The notes beneath the pieces were generated by a model. That model was not told where the DNA came from, did no database searches, and saw only the letters and a program-made list of their open reading frames with translations. 64,000 nt of DNA from positions 310,001 to 374,000 of the forward strand of contig NZ_BAABAQ010000011.1 of NCBI RefSeq assembly GCF_039537505.1, read 5' to 3'. Origin of the DNA: Streptosporangium oxazolinicum (GTDB taxonomy: Bacteria > Actinomycetota > Actinomycetes > Streptosporangiales > Streptosporangiaceae). Positions 16,277 through 25,130 of this stretch are shown here, one piece after another. Each line of letters begins with the position of its first letter. The stretch's first letter is position 1. Both the position numbers and the translations under genes were made by a program.

Positions 16277-17406
16277 CCTCCCTGTCGATCCTCGACCTGT
16301 CCCCCATCCCCTCCGGCGGCACCGCCGGCGACGCGCTGCGCAACACCCTGGACCTGGCCCGGCGGGCCGAGGGGTTCGGCTACCGCCGCTACTGGGTCGC
16401 CGAGCACCACCTCGCGCCCGGCGTCGCCGGCGCCGCCCCCGCCGTGCTCATCGGCCTGGTGGCCGCCGCGACCAGCACGATCAGGGTCGGCTCGGGAGCC
16501 GTCCAGGTCGGCCACCAGACCGCGCTGTCCGTGGTCGAGCAGTTCGGTCTCGTCGACGCGCTCCACCCGGGCCGCGTCGATCTCGGCCTGGGCCGGTCGG
16601 GCCAGCGCACGGCCGAGATCGCCGAGCTGGCGAAGAAGGCGCCGCCCCCGCCGAAACCCGCCAGGGTCGTGGACGGGCTGCTCATCCCGGAGGCGTTCTC
16701 CTTCGCCGCGCTCGCGAAGTCGCCGCTGTTCTCCCTGTACGGCGCGCTGCTGCAGCAGCCGGGCGCGGAGAGCCCCGACTTCGCCGACCAGGTGGACGAC
16801 ATCGCGGCACTGCTGGCCGGGACCTACCGTTCCCCCGAGGGGGTGGCCGCGCACGCCACGCCGGGCGAGGGCGCGGACCTCCAGGTGTGGATCCTGGGCA
16901 GCAGCGGCGGGCAGAGCGCGCAGGTGGCGGGGGAGCGGGGACTGCCGTTCGCGGCGAACTACCACGTCAGCCCGTCCGGGGTGCTGGAGGCCGCGGAGGC
17001 GTACCGGGAGGCGTTCAAGCCCTCGGAGGTCCTCGCCGAGCCCTATCTGGTCGTCTCTGCCGACGTCGTCGTGGCGGAGGACGACGAGACGGCCCGGGAG
17101 CTCGCCTCCCCGTACGGGCTCTGGGTCCGCAGCATCCGCACCGGCGCCGGGGCGATGCCGTTCCCGACACCGGCCGAGGCCGCGGCCCACGAGTGGACGA
17201 AGGAGGACCGCGCGCTGGTCGCCGACCGGCTGGCCACCCAGTTCGTCGGCTCCCCGCGGACCGTCGCGGAGAGGCTGCGCGTGCTGCGCGACGTCACCGG
17301 CGCCGACGAACTGCTCGTCACCACCATGACCCACGACCACGCCGACCGGGTCCGCTCCTACGAGCTGCTCGCCGAGGAATGGGAGGGGTCCGCCGCAGGA
17401 CACTGA
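16273..17406 (+). CDS. LLM-class flavin-dependent oxidoreductase 4, MsnO8-like
   Basis: 377 residues. The N-terminus LSILDLSPIPSGGTAGDALR followed by GFGYRRYWVAEHH is characteristic of the MsnO8-like group. VGSGAVQVGHQ and ALHPGRVDLGLGRSG are the usual flavin-side strands; VWILGSSGGQSAQVAGERGLPF and FVGSPRTVAERL follow. An insert of about 45 residues (KKAPPPPKPARV...) lies in the middle. It is the last gene of the four-gene operon; no flavin reductase or transporter follows. Confidence 0.9.
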   Translation: MTSLSILDLSPIPSGGTAGDALRNTLDLARRAEGFGYRRYWVAEHHLAPGVAGAAPAVLIGLVAAATSTIRVGSGAVQVGHQTALSVVEQFGLVDALHPGRVDLGLGRSGQRTAEIAELAKKAPPPPKPARVVDGLLIPEAFSFAALAKSPLFSLYGALLQQPGAESPDFADQVDDIAALLAGTYRSPEGVAAHATPGEGADLQVWILGSSGGQSAQVAGERGLPFAANYHVSPSGVLEAAEAYREAFKPSEVLAEPYLVVSADVVVAEDDETARELASPYGLWVRSIRTGAGAMPFPTPAEAAAHEWTKEDRALVADRLATQFVGSPRTVAERLRVLRDVTGADELLVTTMTHDHADRVRSYELLAEEWEGSAAGH

Positions 17407-17878
17407 GCCCCGGCCGCGCTCCGGGCCCGCGCTTCGCGGCCCCGGGGCGCGACCTGTGCCGGAGCGGGGTCTCCGCGAGGCCCCGCTGTGGGGCCGCCCG
17501 TAGGGCCCGCCGCAGGGGCGCCGTGGGGGCCGCCGTGGGGCTCGCCGCAGGGCCCGCCGTGAGGCCGTCGAGAACGGGTCGCCGGACCGCCGGGTCACTT
17601 CCGGCCGGTCCGGAAACGGGCCTCCGGCGCGTGCGGACGGGACATCGCGCGGAACCGGACCGCGAGGGATTGCATAGGAAACTTTCCTATTGAATACTGC
17701 GATGGGCAGGCCAGTCCCCCCCGATCTCACCCCTCGCGTCCTCGGTACACCGCCCGGTGAGCCGCCGCCCCCCGGACCGGGCGCCCACCCGGTGACCTCC
17801 CGTCCCGGCCGGGCCGCCGCGAGGAGGGCTTCCGCACCGAGACATGCCACGGCCATTCTCCGCCCCAAGGAGGTCCCC
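17407..17878. other. Intergenic region with degenerate repeats
   Basis: The 472 bases carry no convincing gene. Between 17485 and 17565 there are about five degenerate copies of a GCCGCAGGG/GCCGTGGGG unit. A perfect palindrome at 17674-17690 and an AAGGAGG ribosome site at 17868-17874 serve the next gene. Confidence 0.5.
17674..17690. promoter_or_regulatory. Perfect 17-bp palindrome ATAGGAAACTTTCCTAT
   Basis: Arms of 8 bp flank a central C. It lies 189 bp upstream of a small secreted-protein gene. AGGAAA-N-TTTCCT palindromes occur upstream of exported-protein genes in actinomycetes (my recollection, unverified); the cognate regulator is not in the window. Confidence 0.5.
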
Positions 17879-18226
17879 ATGCTCCGAAGCGTCCTCGCGA
17901 CGGCCGCCTGCGCCGTGCTCGCCGGTGCCGCCGTGCTCACCCTCGGCTCCCCGGCGCGGGCCGCGGCCGGTCCCGCCCGGAGCGCCGCGTCGCTCGCCAC
18001 GGTCGACCTGGTCTTCAGCCCGCTGTACGTCGGCGACTACTGCAGGGCCAAGGTGAACTCGGCGGCCTACATCGGCTTCTACCGGAACAACGGCATCAGC
18101 TGCCACGGGTCGGGGTATCTCGGGCAGGGAGACCCGTACCTGGCGTGCAAGTACCTGACCACCGACGTGGTGATGAGCGCCCTGCCCGGCCCGTACGAGG
18201 CACTGCTCTGCCGCGTGATCCGCTGA
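17879..18226 (+). CDS. Small secreted cysteine-containing protein, unknown
   Basis: 115 residues from the ATG at 17879, seven bases or less after AAGGAGG. A signal peptide (MLRSVLATAACAVLAGAAVL...ARA) ends near residue 27. The mature part has four Cys (DYCRA, ISCHG, LACKY, LLCRV), likely two disulfides, and the strands AAYIGFYRNNGISCHG. I do not recognise the family. It stands alone. Confidence 0.7.
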   Translation: MLRSVLATAACAVLAGAAVLTLGSPARAAAGPARSAASLATVDLVFSPLYVGDYCRAKVNSAAYIGFYRNNGISCHGSGYLGQGDPYLACKYLTTDVVMSALPGPYEALLCRVIR

Positions 18227-18457
18227 GTCTCCAACCCTCGGCACCCGGCGGCGGCTACGGTCGCCACCGCCGGGTGCCGGAAATTTTTTCCCGGAAGATC
18301 CGGTGGGATGTCGAGAACCCGTCGCGGGCTCCGACGTCCCGGGTGAGACGCCCCGCGCCGGGGCGTCCGCGCGATCCGTCACCGGAGGAGAGCCGGTGGA
18401 GACCGGTGAGAACCGGAGGAGAACGGCTCTTCGCCGGGTGCGGGAAAGGACGACCCT

Positions 18458-18829
18458 GTGAAAACCTCTGCTCTCGGGAGCATCCTGCTTGGCAGCGCCG
18501 ACCCGGCCAGGCTCCGCGCCTGGTATCTCGCGGCGCTGGAACCCGAGCACTTCGGAGACAACTTCATCGACTTCGGCGGTGTCCGGGTGCTCTTCGAGAA
18601 CCGGGCCGACGTCGCCCCGGCGACCGCCGAGCCCGGACGGGTGATCTTCAATTTCCACGTGGAGGACGCCCACGCCACGGCCGGGCATCTCGACGGCCTG
18701 GGGGTGACCTGGCTGGTCGAGATCGAGCGGCGGGAGGTCGGGCTGTTCGGCACGCTGGTCGACCCGGACGGCAACTACATCCAGATCATCGAGCTCACCG
18801 AGGAGTATCTCGCCACCATGAGGCGATGA
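18458..18829 (+). CDS. VOC-superfamily (glyoxalase/dioxygenase fold) protein
   Basis: 123 residues starting at GTG 18458. Two beta-alpha-beta-beta-beta modules: GSADPARLRAWYLAAL at the front and VIFNFHVEDAHATAGHL in the second half, ending LVDPDGNYIQIIEL, the C-terminal metal-ligand strand with Glu. Substrate unknown. It is followed 36 bp later by another VOC gene, suggesting a duplicated, co-transcribed pair. Confidence 0.82.
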   Translation: MKTSALGSILLGSADPARLRAWYLAALEPEHFGDNFIDFGGVRVLFENRADVAPATAEPGRVIFNFHVEDAHATAGHLDGLGVTWLVEIERREVGLFGTLVDPDGNYIQIIELTEEYLATMRR

Positions 18830-18865
18830 CCTGTCCGGGAAACGACGGGAAGAGAAGGAGAAGGC

Positions 18866-19237
18866 ATGTTCCGGCAGAGCAAGGCGTTCAGTGGGTTCGC
18901 GGTGGACGACGTCGACACGGCGAGGAGGTTCTACACCGAGACCCTCGGACTGGAGGTGTCCGAGGAGAACGGCATACTGACCCTGCACCTCGCCGGGGGC
19001 GGGAACGTGCTGGTCTACCCGAAGCCCGGCCACGTCCCGGCCTCGTACACCATCCTCAACTTCCCGGTGGACGACATCGACGCCGCCGTGGACGGGCTGG
19101 TCGGGCGCGGGGTGGTCTTCGAGCGGTACGACGACTTCCCGCAGGACGACAGGGGCGTCGTGCGAGAGGGAGGCCCCTACATCGCGTGGTTCAAGGACCC
19201 CGCGGGCAACATCCTGTCCGTGCTCCAGGAGAGATGA
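18866..19237 (+). CDS. VOC-superfamily protein, second copy
   Basis: 123 residues. FAVDDVDTARRFYTETLGLEV opens the first module; FPVDDIDAAVDGLVGRGVVFERY opens the second; AWFKDPAGNILSVLQ is the final strand. This resembles epoxide hydrolase/glyoxalase-like VOC proteins (Atu- or YnfB-like), but catalytic specificity cannot be read. AGAAGGAG precedes the ATG. Confidence 0.85.
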   Translation: MFRQSKAFSGFAVDDVDTARRFYTETLGLEVSEENGILTLHLAGGGNVLVYPKPGHVPASYTILNFPVDDIDAAVDGLVGRGVVFERYDDFPQDDRGVVREGGPYIAWFKDPAGNILSVLQER

Positions 19238-19293
19238 CCGGCTGAGTGCCGGAGACCCCGCCCGGCCCGCCGCTCCGGCGGGCCGGGCGGGAC

Positions 19294-20451
19294 TCAGGCG
19301 CGCTTGGCGATGGCGGTGATGAAGGGCTGGACGAGCCGCGCGGCCAGCGGGCCGAACGCGGCGAGGATGAGGACGTACGCGGCGGCCAGCGGTCCCAGGT
19401 CGGGATGGACCCCGGCGGCCACCGCGAGCCCGGCGATCACGATGTTGAACTCGCCCCGGGGGATGAGCGCGATACCGGCCCGCGCCCGCCCGGCCTTGGC
19501 GATGCCCGCCCGGCGGGCGGCGTAGGCGCCGGTGAGCAGCTTCGTGATCATGCTGACCAGGGCGAGCAGCGCGGCCAGCCCGGCGACCGGCAGGATCTTG
19601 CCCGGGTCGGTCTGCAGGCCGAAGAAGACGAAGAACACCGCGGCGAACAGGTCGCGGATCGGGGTGAGCAGCGCCTGCGCGTCCTCGGCCAGCTCGCCCG
19701 AGAGCGCGATGCCGACCAGGAAGGCGCCGACCGCGGCCGAGACCTGCAACTGCTGCGCCACCCCGGCGACCAGCAGCGCGAGGCCGACGACCTTCAGCAA
19801 CAGCACCTCGGAGTTGGGGCTGGAGACGAAGGCCTCGATGAACCTGCCGTAGCGGAGCGCGACCAGCAGCACGACGCTGACCGTGGCCAGCGCGATCGCC
19901 ACGGTGACCGCGCCACCGGCGAAGCTCACCCCGGCCAGCACCGCGGTGAGGATCGGCAGGTAGACGGCCATCGTCAGGTCCTCGAAGACCAGCAGCGACA
20001 GCACCACCGGCGTCTCGCGGTTACCGATCCACCCCAGGTCGGACAGGACCTTCGCGGTGATGCCCGAGGAGGTCGCGTACGTGACACCGGCCATCGCGAT
20101 GGCGGCCACCGGACCCCAGCCCAGCAGCAGCGCGGCGATCGCGCCCGGCGCCGCGTTGAGCACCAGGTCGACGACGCCCGCGCGCGCGTTGCCCTTCAGG
20201 CTCGTCACGAGCTCGTCGGCGTTGTACTCCAGGCCGAGGGTGAGCAACAGCAGGATCACGCCGAGCTCGGCGCCGACCGCGATGAACTCCTCGCTGGTGG
20301 CGAGGGGCAGGATGCCGCCGGTGCCGAAGGCCAGACCGGCGATGAGGTAGAGGGGGATGGGCGAGATGCCCACCTTCAGGGCGAGTGCTCCAAGTATGCC
20401 GAGCCCAAGAAGGACAGCACCGAGCTCAAGGAAAAGAATCGCAGTGTGCAC
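19294..20451 (-). CDS. CPA2-family cation:proton antiporter, KhtU-like
   Basis: 385 residues with about 12 hydrophobic helices. Conserved CPA2 elements include LTLGLEYNADEL, the discontinuous-helix region GVTYATSSGITAKVLSDLG, LVFEDLTMA and FFVFFGLQTDP. It is the membrane partner of the TrkA-C protein whose stop is 8 bp upstream; together they match KhtT/KhtU K+ efflux antiporters. No cytoplasmic RCK domain is fused, consistent with a separate regulatory subunit. Confidence 0.9.
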   Translation of the reverse strand: MHTAILFLELGAVLLGLGILGALALKVGISPIPLYLIAGLAFGTGGILPLATSEEFIAVGAELGVILLLLTLGLEYNADELVTSLKGNARAGVVDLVLNAAPGAIAALLLGWGPVAAIAMAGVTYATSSGITAKVLSDLGWIGNRETPVVLSLLVFEDLTMAVYLPILTAVLAGVSFAGGAVTVAIALATVSVVLLVALRYGRFIEAFVSSPNSEVLLLKVVGLALLVAGVAQQLQVSAAVGAFLVGIALSGELAEDAQALLTPIRDLFAAVFFVFFGLQTDPGKILPVAGLAALLALVSMITKLLTGAYAARRAGIAKAGRARAGIALIPRGEFNIVIAGLAVAAGVHPDLGPLAAAYVLILAAFGPLAARLVQPFITAIAKRA

Positions 20452-20459
20452 CCGGTGCC

Positions 20460-20942
20460 CTACCCGCCGGAAAGGATGTCGGAGACGGCGGATGTGCTCT
20501 CCGGGCTGCCCACCACGACCACCACGTCACCCTCGGACAGGGGGAAGTCGGGGGCGGGGCTGGCGAACACCTGACCCTCGCGCACCACGGCCACGATGGA
20601 GGCGCCGGTGCGGGTGCGGACGCGCGCGTCACCCATCGGCCGGCCGGAGTACGGGGAGCCGGGCACGATCGGCAGCTGCAGGCTGACCAGACCCTCGACC
20701 TCGCGGTGCAGGGCGTTGAGGCGCTGCACGATGCGCGGGGCGCCGAGCAGCTCGGCGAGCGCGTCGGCCTCCTCGTCGTTCAGCTTGACGGTCTCGCACG
20801 CGCGGTCGGGATCATCGGGGTCGTATATCACCAGGTCACGGCGGCCGGTGCGGTGAGAGACGATCCCGATGCGCCTGCCCGACCGCGTGGTGAACTCGTG
20901 TCGCAGTCCTATACCGGGCAGTGCCGTCTGCTCGACCTCCAC
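20460..20942 (-). CDS. TrkA-C domain regulatory subunit, KhtT-like
   Basis: 160 residues from GTG 20940-20942, after GGAGGA. An N-terminal KhtT-type domain (LPGIGLRHEFTTRSGRRIGIVSH) is followed by an RCK-C/TrkA-C fold at about 75-158 (GRPMGDARVR, ASIVAVVREGQVFASPAPDFPLSEGDVVVVVG). In KhtTU, this subunit gates the antiporter by ligand binding, c-di-AMP in Bacillus (established for that homologue; inferred here). Confidence 0.9.
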   Translation of the reverse strand: MEVEQTALPGIGLRHEFTTRSGRRIGIVSHRTGRRDLVIYDPDDPDRACETVKLNDEEADALAELLGAPRIVQRLNALHREVEGLVSLQLPIVPGSPYSGRPMGDARVRTRTGASIVAVVREGQVFASPAPDFPLSEGDVVVVVGSPESTSAVSDILSGG

Positions 20943-21041
20943 CGTGCCAGCTCCTCCGCGTACGCGTGCGTTATGTCCTTTACGGAAAACCTACCAATCG
21001 GGGCGCAGGGACGCGTCATCGGCAATTACCCGTATTACCGA

Positions 21042-21070
21042 TTGACTTTGTGGGTTATTTGCCGGACGAT
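21042..21070 (+). promoter_or_regulatory. Possible promoter of the ssu operon with CGATTG motifs
   Basis: TTGACT (21042-21047), a 17-bp spacer and GACGAT (21065-21070) form a plausible sigma-70-type promoter. CGATTG occurs at 21039-21044 and 21067-21072, with its complement CAATCG at 20995-21000; these overlap both promoter elements and may bind a sulfur regulator (inference). Confidence 0.35.
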
Positions 21071-21097
21071 TGGCGGGAACCCAGCCCCCCGCCGTGA

Positions 21098-21940
21098 ATG
21101 AGGTCTTCCGTGTCCGCTCCCGCCGTCGACGCGGGGATGCGACAACGGGCCGTGCGAACACGGTCACGCGTCCCCCTGCTCTCCGCCACCGCCTGGCAGC
21201 GCCTCGCCAGTCCCCTGGTCATCGTCGTCGTATGGCAGGTCGCCAGCACCACAGGACTCCTGCCGGAGCGGCTCCTCGCCTCGCCCCTCAAGATCCTCAC
21301 CACCGCCGCCGGGCTCGTCCAGGAAGGCGTTCTGCCCGAGGCGATCGCCGTCTCGCTGCAGCGGGCCGTGATCGGCTTCACCCTCGGCGCGGTCGCCGGG
21401 ATCGGCCTCGCCCTGGTCGCCGGGCTCAGCCGGGTGGGGGAGAACGCCGTCGACCCGCCGCTGCAGATGCTGCGGGCGCTCCCGCTGTTCGGCCTGATCC
21501 CGCTGTTCATCCTCTGGTTCGGCATCGGGGAGACCCCCAAGGTGGCCCTGGTCGCCCTCGGTGTGGTCTTCCCGCTCTATCTCAACACCTTCTCCGGGAT
21601 CCGCGGCGTCGACGGCAGGCTCGCCGAGGTGGCCCGGGTGCTGCGGCTGAGCCGTACGGAGACGGTCACCCACATCGTCCTGCCGGGCGCGCTGGCCCAG
21701 ACCCTCGTCGGCCTGCGGCAGAGCCTGGGCGTGGCCTGGCTGGCGCTGATCGTGGCCGAGCAGATCAACGCGGACGCCGGACTGGGATACATGATCAACA
21801 ATGCCCGGGAGTTCCTGCGCACCGACGTGATCGTCGTCGGCCTGATCGTCTACGCGATCCTCGGCCTGCTGACGGACGCGCTGGTGCGCCTGCTGGAGAG
21901 GAGGGCCCTGTCATGGCGGCAGAATTTCCTGTCACGCTGA
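21098..21940 (+). CDS. ssuC: Aliphatic sulfonate ABC transporter permease SsuC
   Basis: 280 residues. A GTG at 21110 has better SD spacing (GAGG, 6 nt) and may be the true start. Six or so transmembrane helices and the permease EAA-type loop (LAEVARVLRLSRTETVTHIVLPGALAQTLVGLRQSLG) with the SsuC/TauC family layout. WFGIGETPKVALVALGVVF and VAEQINADAGLGYMI are typical of SsuC. It is the first gene of ssuC-ssuB-ssuA-ssuD. Confidence 0.92.
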   Translation: MRSSVSAPAVDAGMRQRAVRTRSRVPLLSATAWQRLASPLVIVVVWQVASTTGLLPERLLASPLKILTTAAGLVQEGVLPEAIAVSLQRAVIGFTLGAVAGIGLALVAGLSRVGENAVDPPLQMLRALPLFGLIPLFILWFGIGETPKVALVALGVVFPLYLNTFSGIRGVDGRLAEVARVLRLSRTETVTHIVLPGALAQTLVGLRQSLGVAWLALIVAEQINADAGLGYMINNAREFLRTDVIVVGLIVYAILGLLTDALVRLLERRALSWRQNFLSR

Positions 21941-22824
21941 CCTCGTCCCGTACGGAGGCGCCCGCGCGCGCCGACTCCCGGTCCGCCGCGGAGGCCCCGC
22001 CCCGCACGGACCCCCGTCCTTCTGCGGAGGCTCCGTCCCGCACGGAGCCCCGTCCCTCTGCGGAGGCTCCGTCCCACACGGACCCCCGTCCTTCTGCGGA
22101 GACCCCGTCCCGCACGGCGGTCCCGGTGGCGGCCGTGCGGAGGCTCACCCGGGACTTCGGGGAACGGCGGGTCCTCGACGGGGTCGACCTGGAGATCGCC
22201 CGGGGCGAGTTCGTCGCCCTGCTCGGCCGCAGCGGCTCGGGCAAGTCCACCCTCCTGCGGGTGCTCGCGGGGCTCGACCCCGGTGCCGAGGGCGAGGTCG
22301 AGGTCGGCGGCACCGTCGCCGTGGCCTTCCAGGAACCCCGGCTCGTGCCGTGGAAGCGGGTCCTGGCCAACGTCGCCCTCGGCCTGCGCGCCCCCGACCC
22401 GAGCGCCGCCGCGCTGGCCGCGCTGGAGGAGGTCGGCCTCGGCGGGTTGCGCGACGCCTGGCCACTCACCCTGTCGGGCGGCGAGGCCCAGCGGGCCTCC
22501 CTGGCCAGGGCGCTGGTCCGCGAACCCGGGCTGCTCCTGCTGGACGAGCCGTTCAGTGCCCTGGACGCGCTGACCCGCATCACCATCCACCGGCTCGTCC
22601 TCGACCTGTGGGCGAGGCACCGCCCCGGCATCCTGCTCGTCACCCACGACGTGGACGAGGCGATGCTGCTCGCCGACCGCGTCCTGGTGCTCGACGGGGG
22701 CGCCATCGCCCACGAGTCCAGGATCGAGCTGCCCCGGCCCCGCCACCGCGACCACCCCGATCTCATCGCACTGCGCTCCACCCTGCTCGACCGGCTGGGC
22801 GTCACCCCGGAAGGAACCGCATGA
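21913..22824 (+). CDS. ssuB: Aliphatic sulfonate ABC transporter ATP-binding protein SsuB with repeat-bearing N-terminus
   Basis: 303 residues from ATG 21913, which overlaps ssuC by 28 bp. The ATPase core begins near residue 70: Walker A GRSGSGKST, Q-loop AFQEPRLVPW, signature LSGGEAQRASLARAL, Walker B LLLLDEPFSALD and switch His THDVDE. The first ~68 residues are an extra Pro/Ser-rich segment holding a 12-residue tandem repeat absent from ordinary SsuB. The stop overlaps ssuA by 4 bp. Confidence 0.93.
   Translation: MAAEFPVTLTSSRTEAPARADSRSAAEAPPRTDPRPSAEAPSRTEPRPSAEAPSHTDPRPSAETPSRTAVPVAAVRRLTRDFGERRVLDGVDLEIARGEFVALLGRSGSGKSTLLRVLAGLDPGAEGEVEVGGTVAVAFQEPRLVPWKRVLANVALGLRAPDPSAAALAALEEVGLGGLRDAWPLTLSGGEAQRASLARALVREPGLLLLDEPFSALDALTRITIHRLVLDLWARHRPGILLVTHDVDEAMLLADRVLVLDGGAIAHESRIELPRPRHRDHPDLIALRSTLLDRLGVTPEGTA
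21985..22128 (+). repeat. 36-bp tandem repeat inside ssuB
   Basis: Four in-phase units starting at about 21985, 22021, 22057 and 22093 encode variants of SAEAPSRTDPRP. Units two and three are almost identical, which suggests recent slippage or expansion. Confidence 0.8.
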
Positions 22825-23819
22825 AACGTCGTGTCACCGCCCTGATCGCCGCGGCACTGCTCCTCACCGTCACCGCCGCCTGCGGGGCGGGGGAGGAACA
22901 AAGCGTCCGCGCCGACGGCTCGGTCGACCTGTCCCAGGTGACGCTGCGCGTCGGCGACCAGAAGGGCACGGGTCTGCAGGCGCTGCTGACGGCGGCCGGT
23001 CAGCTCGACGACGTCAAGTACAAGGTCACCTGGTCCCAGTTCACCTCGGGGCCGCCGATCCTGGAGGCGATCAACGCCGGTTCCCTGGACTTCGGCGCGG
23101 TGGGCAACGCCCCGCCGGTCTTCGCCGCCGCCGCCGGGGCGAAGATCTCCGTCGTCGCGGTCGCGGAGAAGGGCGTCGGCGGCCAGGCCGTCGTCGTCCC
23201 GGCCGACTCGCCCATCAAGGCCCCGGCAGACCTGCGCGGCAAGCGCGTCGCCGTGGCCAAGGGCAGCTCCGCGAACTTCCACCTGCTGGCCGTGCTGAAG
23301 AAGGAGGGGCTGAGCTTCGACGACATCCAGCCGCAGTACCTCCAGCCGCCGGACGCCCTCGCCGCGCTCTCCTCCGGAAAGATCGACGCCTGGGCCATCT
23401 GGGACCCCTACACCGCCCAGGCCGAGGCCCAGACCAAGGCGCGCATCCTGGTCGACGGCGAGGGCTACGCCAACGGCTTCGAGTTCCAGATCGCGGGCAA
23501 GGACACTCTCGCCGACCCGGCCCGTACGGCGGCACTGGGCGACTGGGTGACGCGGATCCGCAAGGCGCACCAGTGGGCCAACGACCACCAGGACGAGTGG
23601 GCCAAGATCTTCTCCGAGCTCACCGGGCTTGAGCAGGGGATCGTCAGCACGGCGATCAAGCGCAGTTCGTTCAAGGACCTCAAGCTCGCCGGGGACGTCG
23701 TCGAGCGCGAGCAGCTCGTGGCCGACGCCTTCAGCGAGGCCAAGCTCATCCCGGTACCCGTCACGTTCGCCGACGTCGTCGACACCCGGTTCGACGCCAC
23801 CCTGGAGAACCCCTCGTGA
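22821..23819 (+). CDS. ssuA: Aliphatic sulfonate substrate-binding lipoprotein SsuA
   Basis: 332 residues. The N-terminus MKRRVTALIAAALLLTVTAAC is a lipoprotein signal with Cys21 in the lipobox. The periplasmic-binding fold follows: LRVGDQKGTGLQALL, GSLDFGAVGNAPPVFAAAAG, LRGKRVAVAKGSSANFHLL and KIDAWAIWDPYTAQAE, as in SsuA/TauA sulfonate receptors. It captures alkanesulfonates at the membrane surface for SsuBC. Confidence 0.93.
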   Translation: MKRRVTALIAAALLLTVTAACGAGEEQSVRADGSVDLSQVTLRVGDQKGTGLQALLTAAGQLDDVKYKVTWSQFTSGPPILEAINAGSLDFGAVGNAPPVFAAAAGAKISVVAVAEKGVGGQAVVVPADSPIKAPADLRGKRVAVAKGSSANFHLLAVLKKEGLSFDDIQPQYLQPPDALAALSSGKIDAWAIWDPYTAQAEAQTKARILVDGEGYANGFEFQIAGKDTLADPARTAALGDWVTRIRKAHQWANDHQDEWAKIFSELTGLEQGIVSTAIKRSSFKDLKLAGDVVEREQLVADAFSEAKLIPVPVTFADVVDTRFDATLENPS

Positions 23820-23871
23820 CGCCGCTCGCGTCGTTCTTTTCGAGGTCCTTTTCGAGGTCCGGAGGCACCCG

Positions 23872-24981
23872 ATGAAGTTCCACTGGTTCCTGCCCACCGC
23901 CGGTGACAGCCGGGTCCTCACCGGGGGCGGCCACGGCCTCGCCAGAGGGCACGGCCGCTCCGAGGCGGCGGCGTTCCGCGCGCCGGACATCGAGTATCTC
24001 GCGCAGGTCGCCCGCTCCGCCGAGCAGCTCGGCTTCGAGGCGGTCCTCACCCCGACCGGCACCTGGTGCGAGGACGCCTGGCTGGTCACCGCCGCGCTGA
24101 CCCGCGAGACCGAGCGGCTGAGGTTTCTCGTCGCGTTCCGGCCGGGCTTCATGTCCCCGACCCTGGCCGCGCAGATGGCCGCCACCTACCAGCGGCTCTC
24201 GCGCGGCAGGCTCCTGCTCAACGTGGTGACCGGCGGGGAGACCGTCGAACAGGCCAGGTTCGGCGACCACCTGTCCAAGGACGAACGCTACGAGCGCACC
24301 GACGAGTTCCTGTCGATCGTGCGCGGCGCGTGGAGCGGCACCCCGTACGACTTCGACGGCACGCACTACCGCGTCGACGGCGCGATGGTGTCCGAGACGC
24401 CCGACCCCGTCCCGGAGATCTACTTCGGTGGCTCCTCACCGGCGGCGGGACCGGTCGCGGCCAGGCACGTGGACGTCTACCTCACCTGGGGCGAGCCCCC
24501 GGAGCAGGTGGCGAGGAAGATCGAGTGGATCCGAGGGCTGGCCGAGGAACAGGGCCGCAAACTCCGCTTCGGCATCCGGCTGCACGTGATCACCCGCGAC
24601 ACCGAGCGCGACGCCTGGGCGGAGGCGGAACGGCTGCTGGCCGCCATCGACCCGGCCGACATCATCTCGGCCAGGAAACTGCTGGGCCGCAGCGAGTCGG
24701 TCGGCCAGAAACGCATGCTGGAACTGCACGAGGGCTTCGCCGGTGGCACCGCCCGCGACCTGGAGATCCACCCGAACCTCTGGGCCGGGGTCGGTCTCGT
24801 CAGGGGCGGCGCCGGAACCGCCCTGGTCGGCAGCCACTCCCAGGTCGCCGAGCGGATCGAGGAGTACGCCTCGCTCGGCATCGAGGAGTTCGTCCTGTCC
24901 GGCTACCCCCACCTGGAGGAGTCGTACTGGTTCGGCGAGAACGTACTTCCCCGCTTCGCCGCCGCGCCCGTCTCACGGTAG
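23872..24981 (+). CDS. ssuD: FMNH2-dependent alkanesulfonate monooxygenase SsuD
   Basis: 369 residues. MKFHWFLPTAGDSR at the start, the conserved cysteine in GTWCEDAWLV (Cys66), LVAFRPGFMSPTLAAQMAAT, LLLNVVTGGE and IRLHVITRDT with the active-site Arg-His pair match SsuD. It desulfonates C-sulfonates to aldehyde and sulfite using FMNH2. GGAGG precedes the ATG; a 12-bp tandem duplication (TTTTCGAGGTCC) lies in the 52-bp gap after ssuA. No ssuE reductase is present here, so FMNH2 must come from elsewhere. Confidence 0.95.
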   Translation: MKFHWFLPTAGDSRVLTGGGHGLARGHGRSEAAAFRAPDIEYLAQVARSAEQLGFEAVLTPTGTWCEDAWLVTAALTRETERLRFLVAFRPGFMSPTLAAQMAATYQRLSRGRLLLNVVTGGETVEQARFGDHLSKDERYERTDEFLSIVRGAWSGTPYDFDGTHYRVDGAMVSETPDPVPEIYFGGSSPAAGPVAARHVDVYLTWGEPPEQVARKIEWIRGLAEEQGRKLRFGIRLHVITRDTERDAWAEAERLLAAIDPADIISARKLLGRSESVGQKRMLELHEGFAGGTARDLEIHPNLWAGVGLVRGGAGTALVGSHSQVAERIEEYASLGIEEFVLSGYPHLEESYWFGENVLPRFAAAPVSR

Positions 24982-25130
24982 GGGCGGGCGCGTCCCGCGA
25001 CCGAAGCCGAAACGGGTTCCGCGACCGGGACCACGGCGGAGCCCGCTTCGCCGGTTTCCGGCCGGGCGGAACTCACCGGGCCCGAACGTGACCGGTTGGC
25101 ATCCGCCCCGCCGGAACCCGTTCGGCCGGG

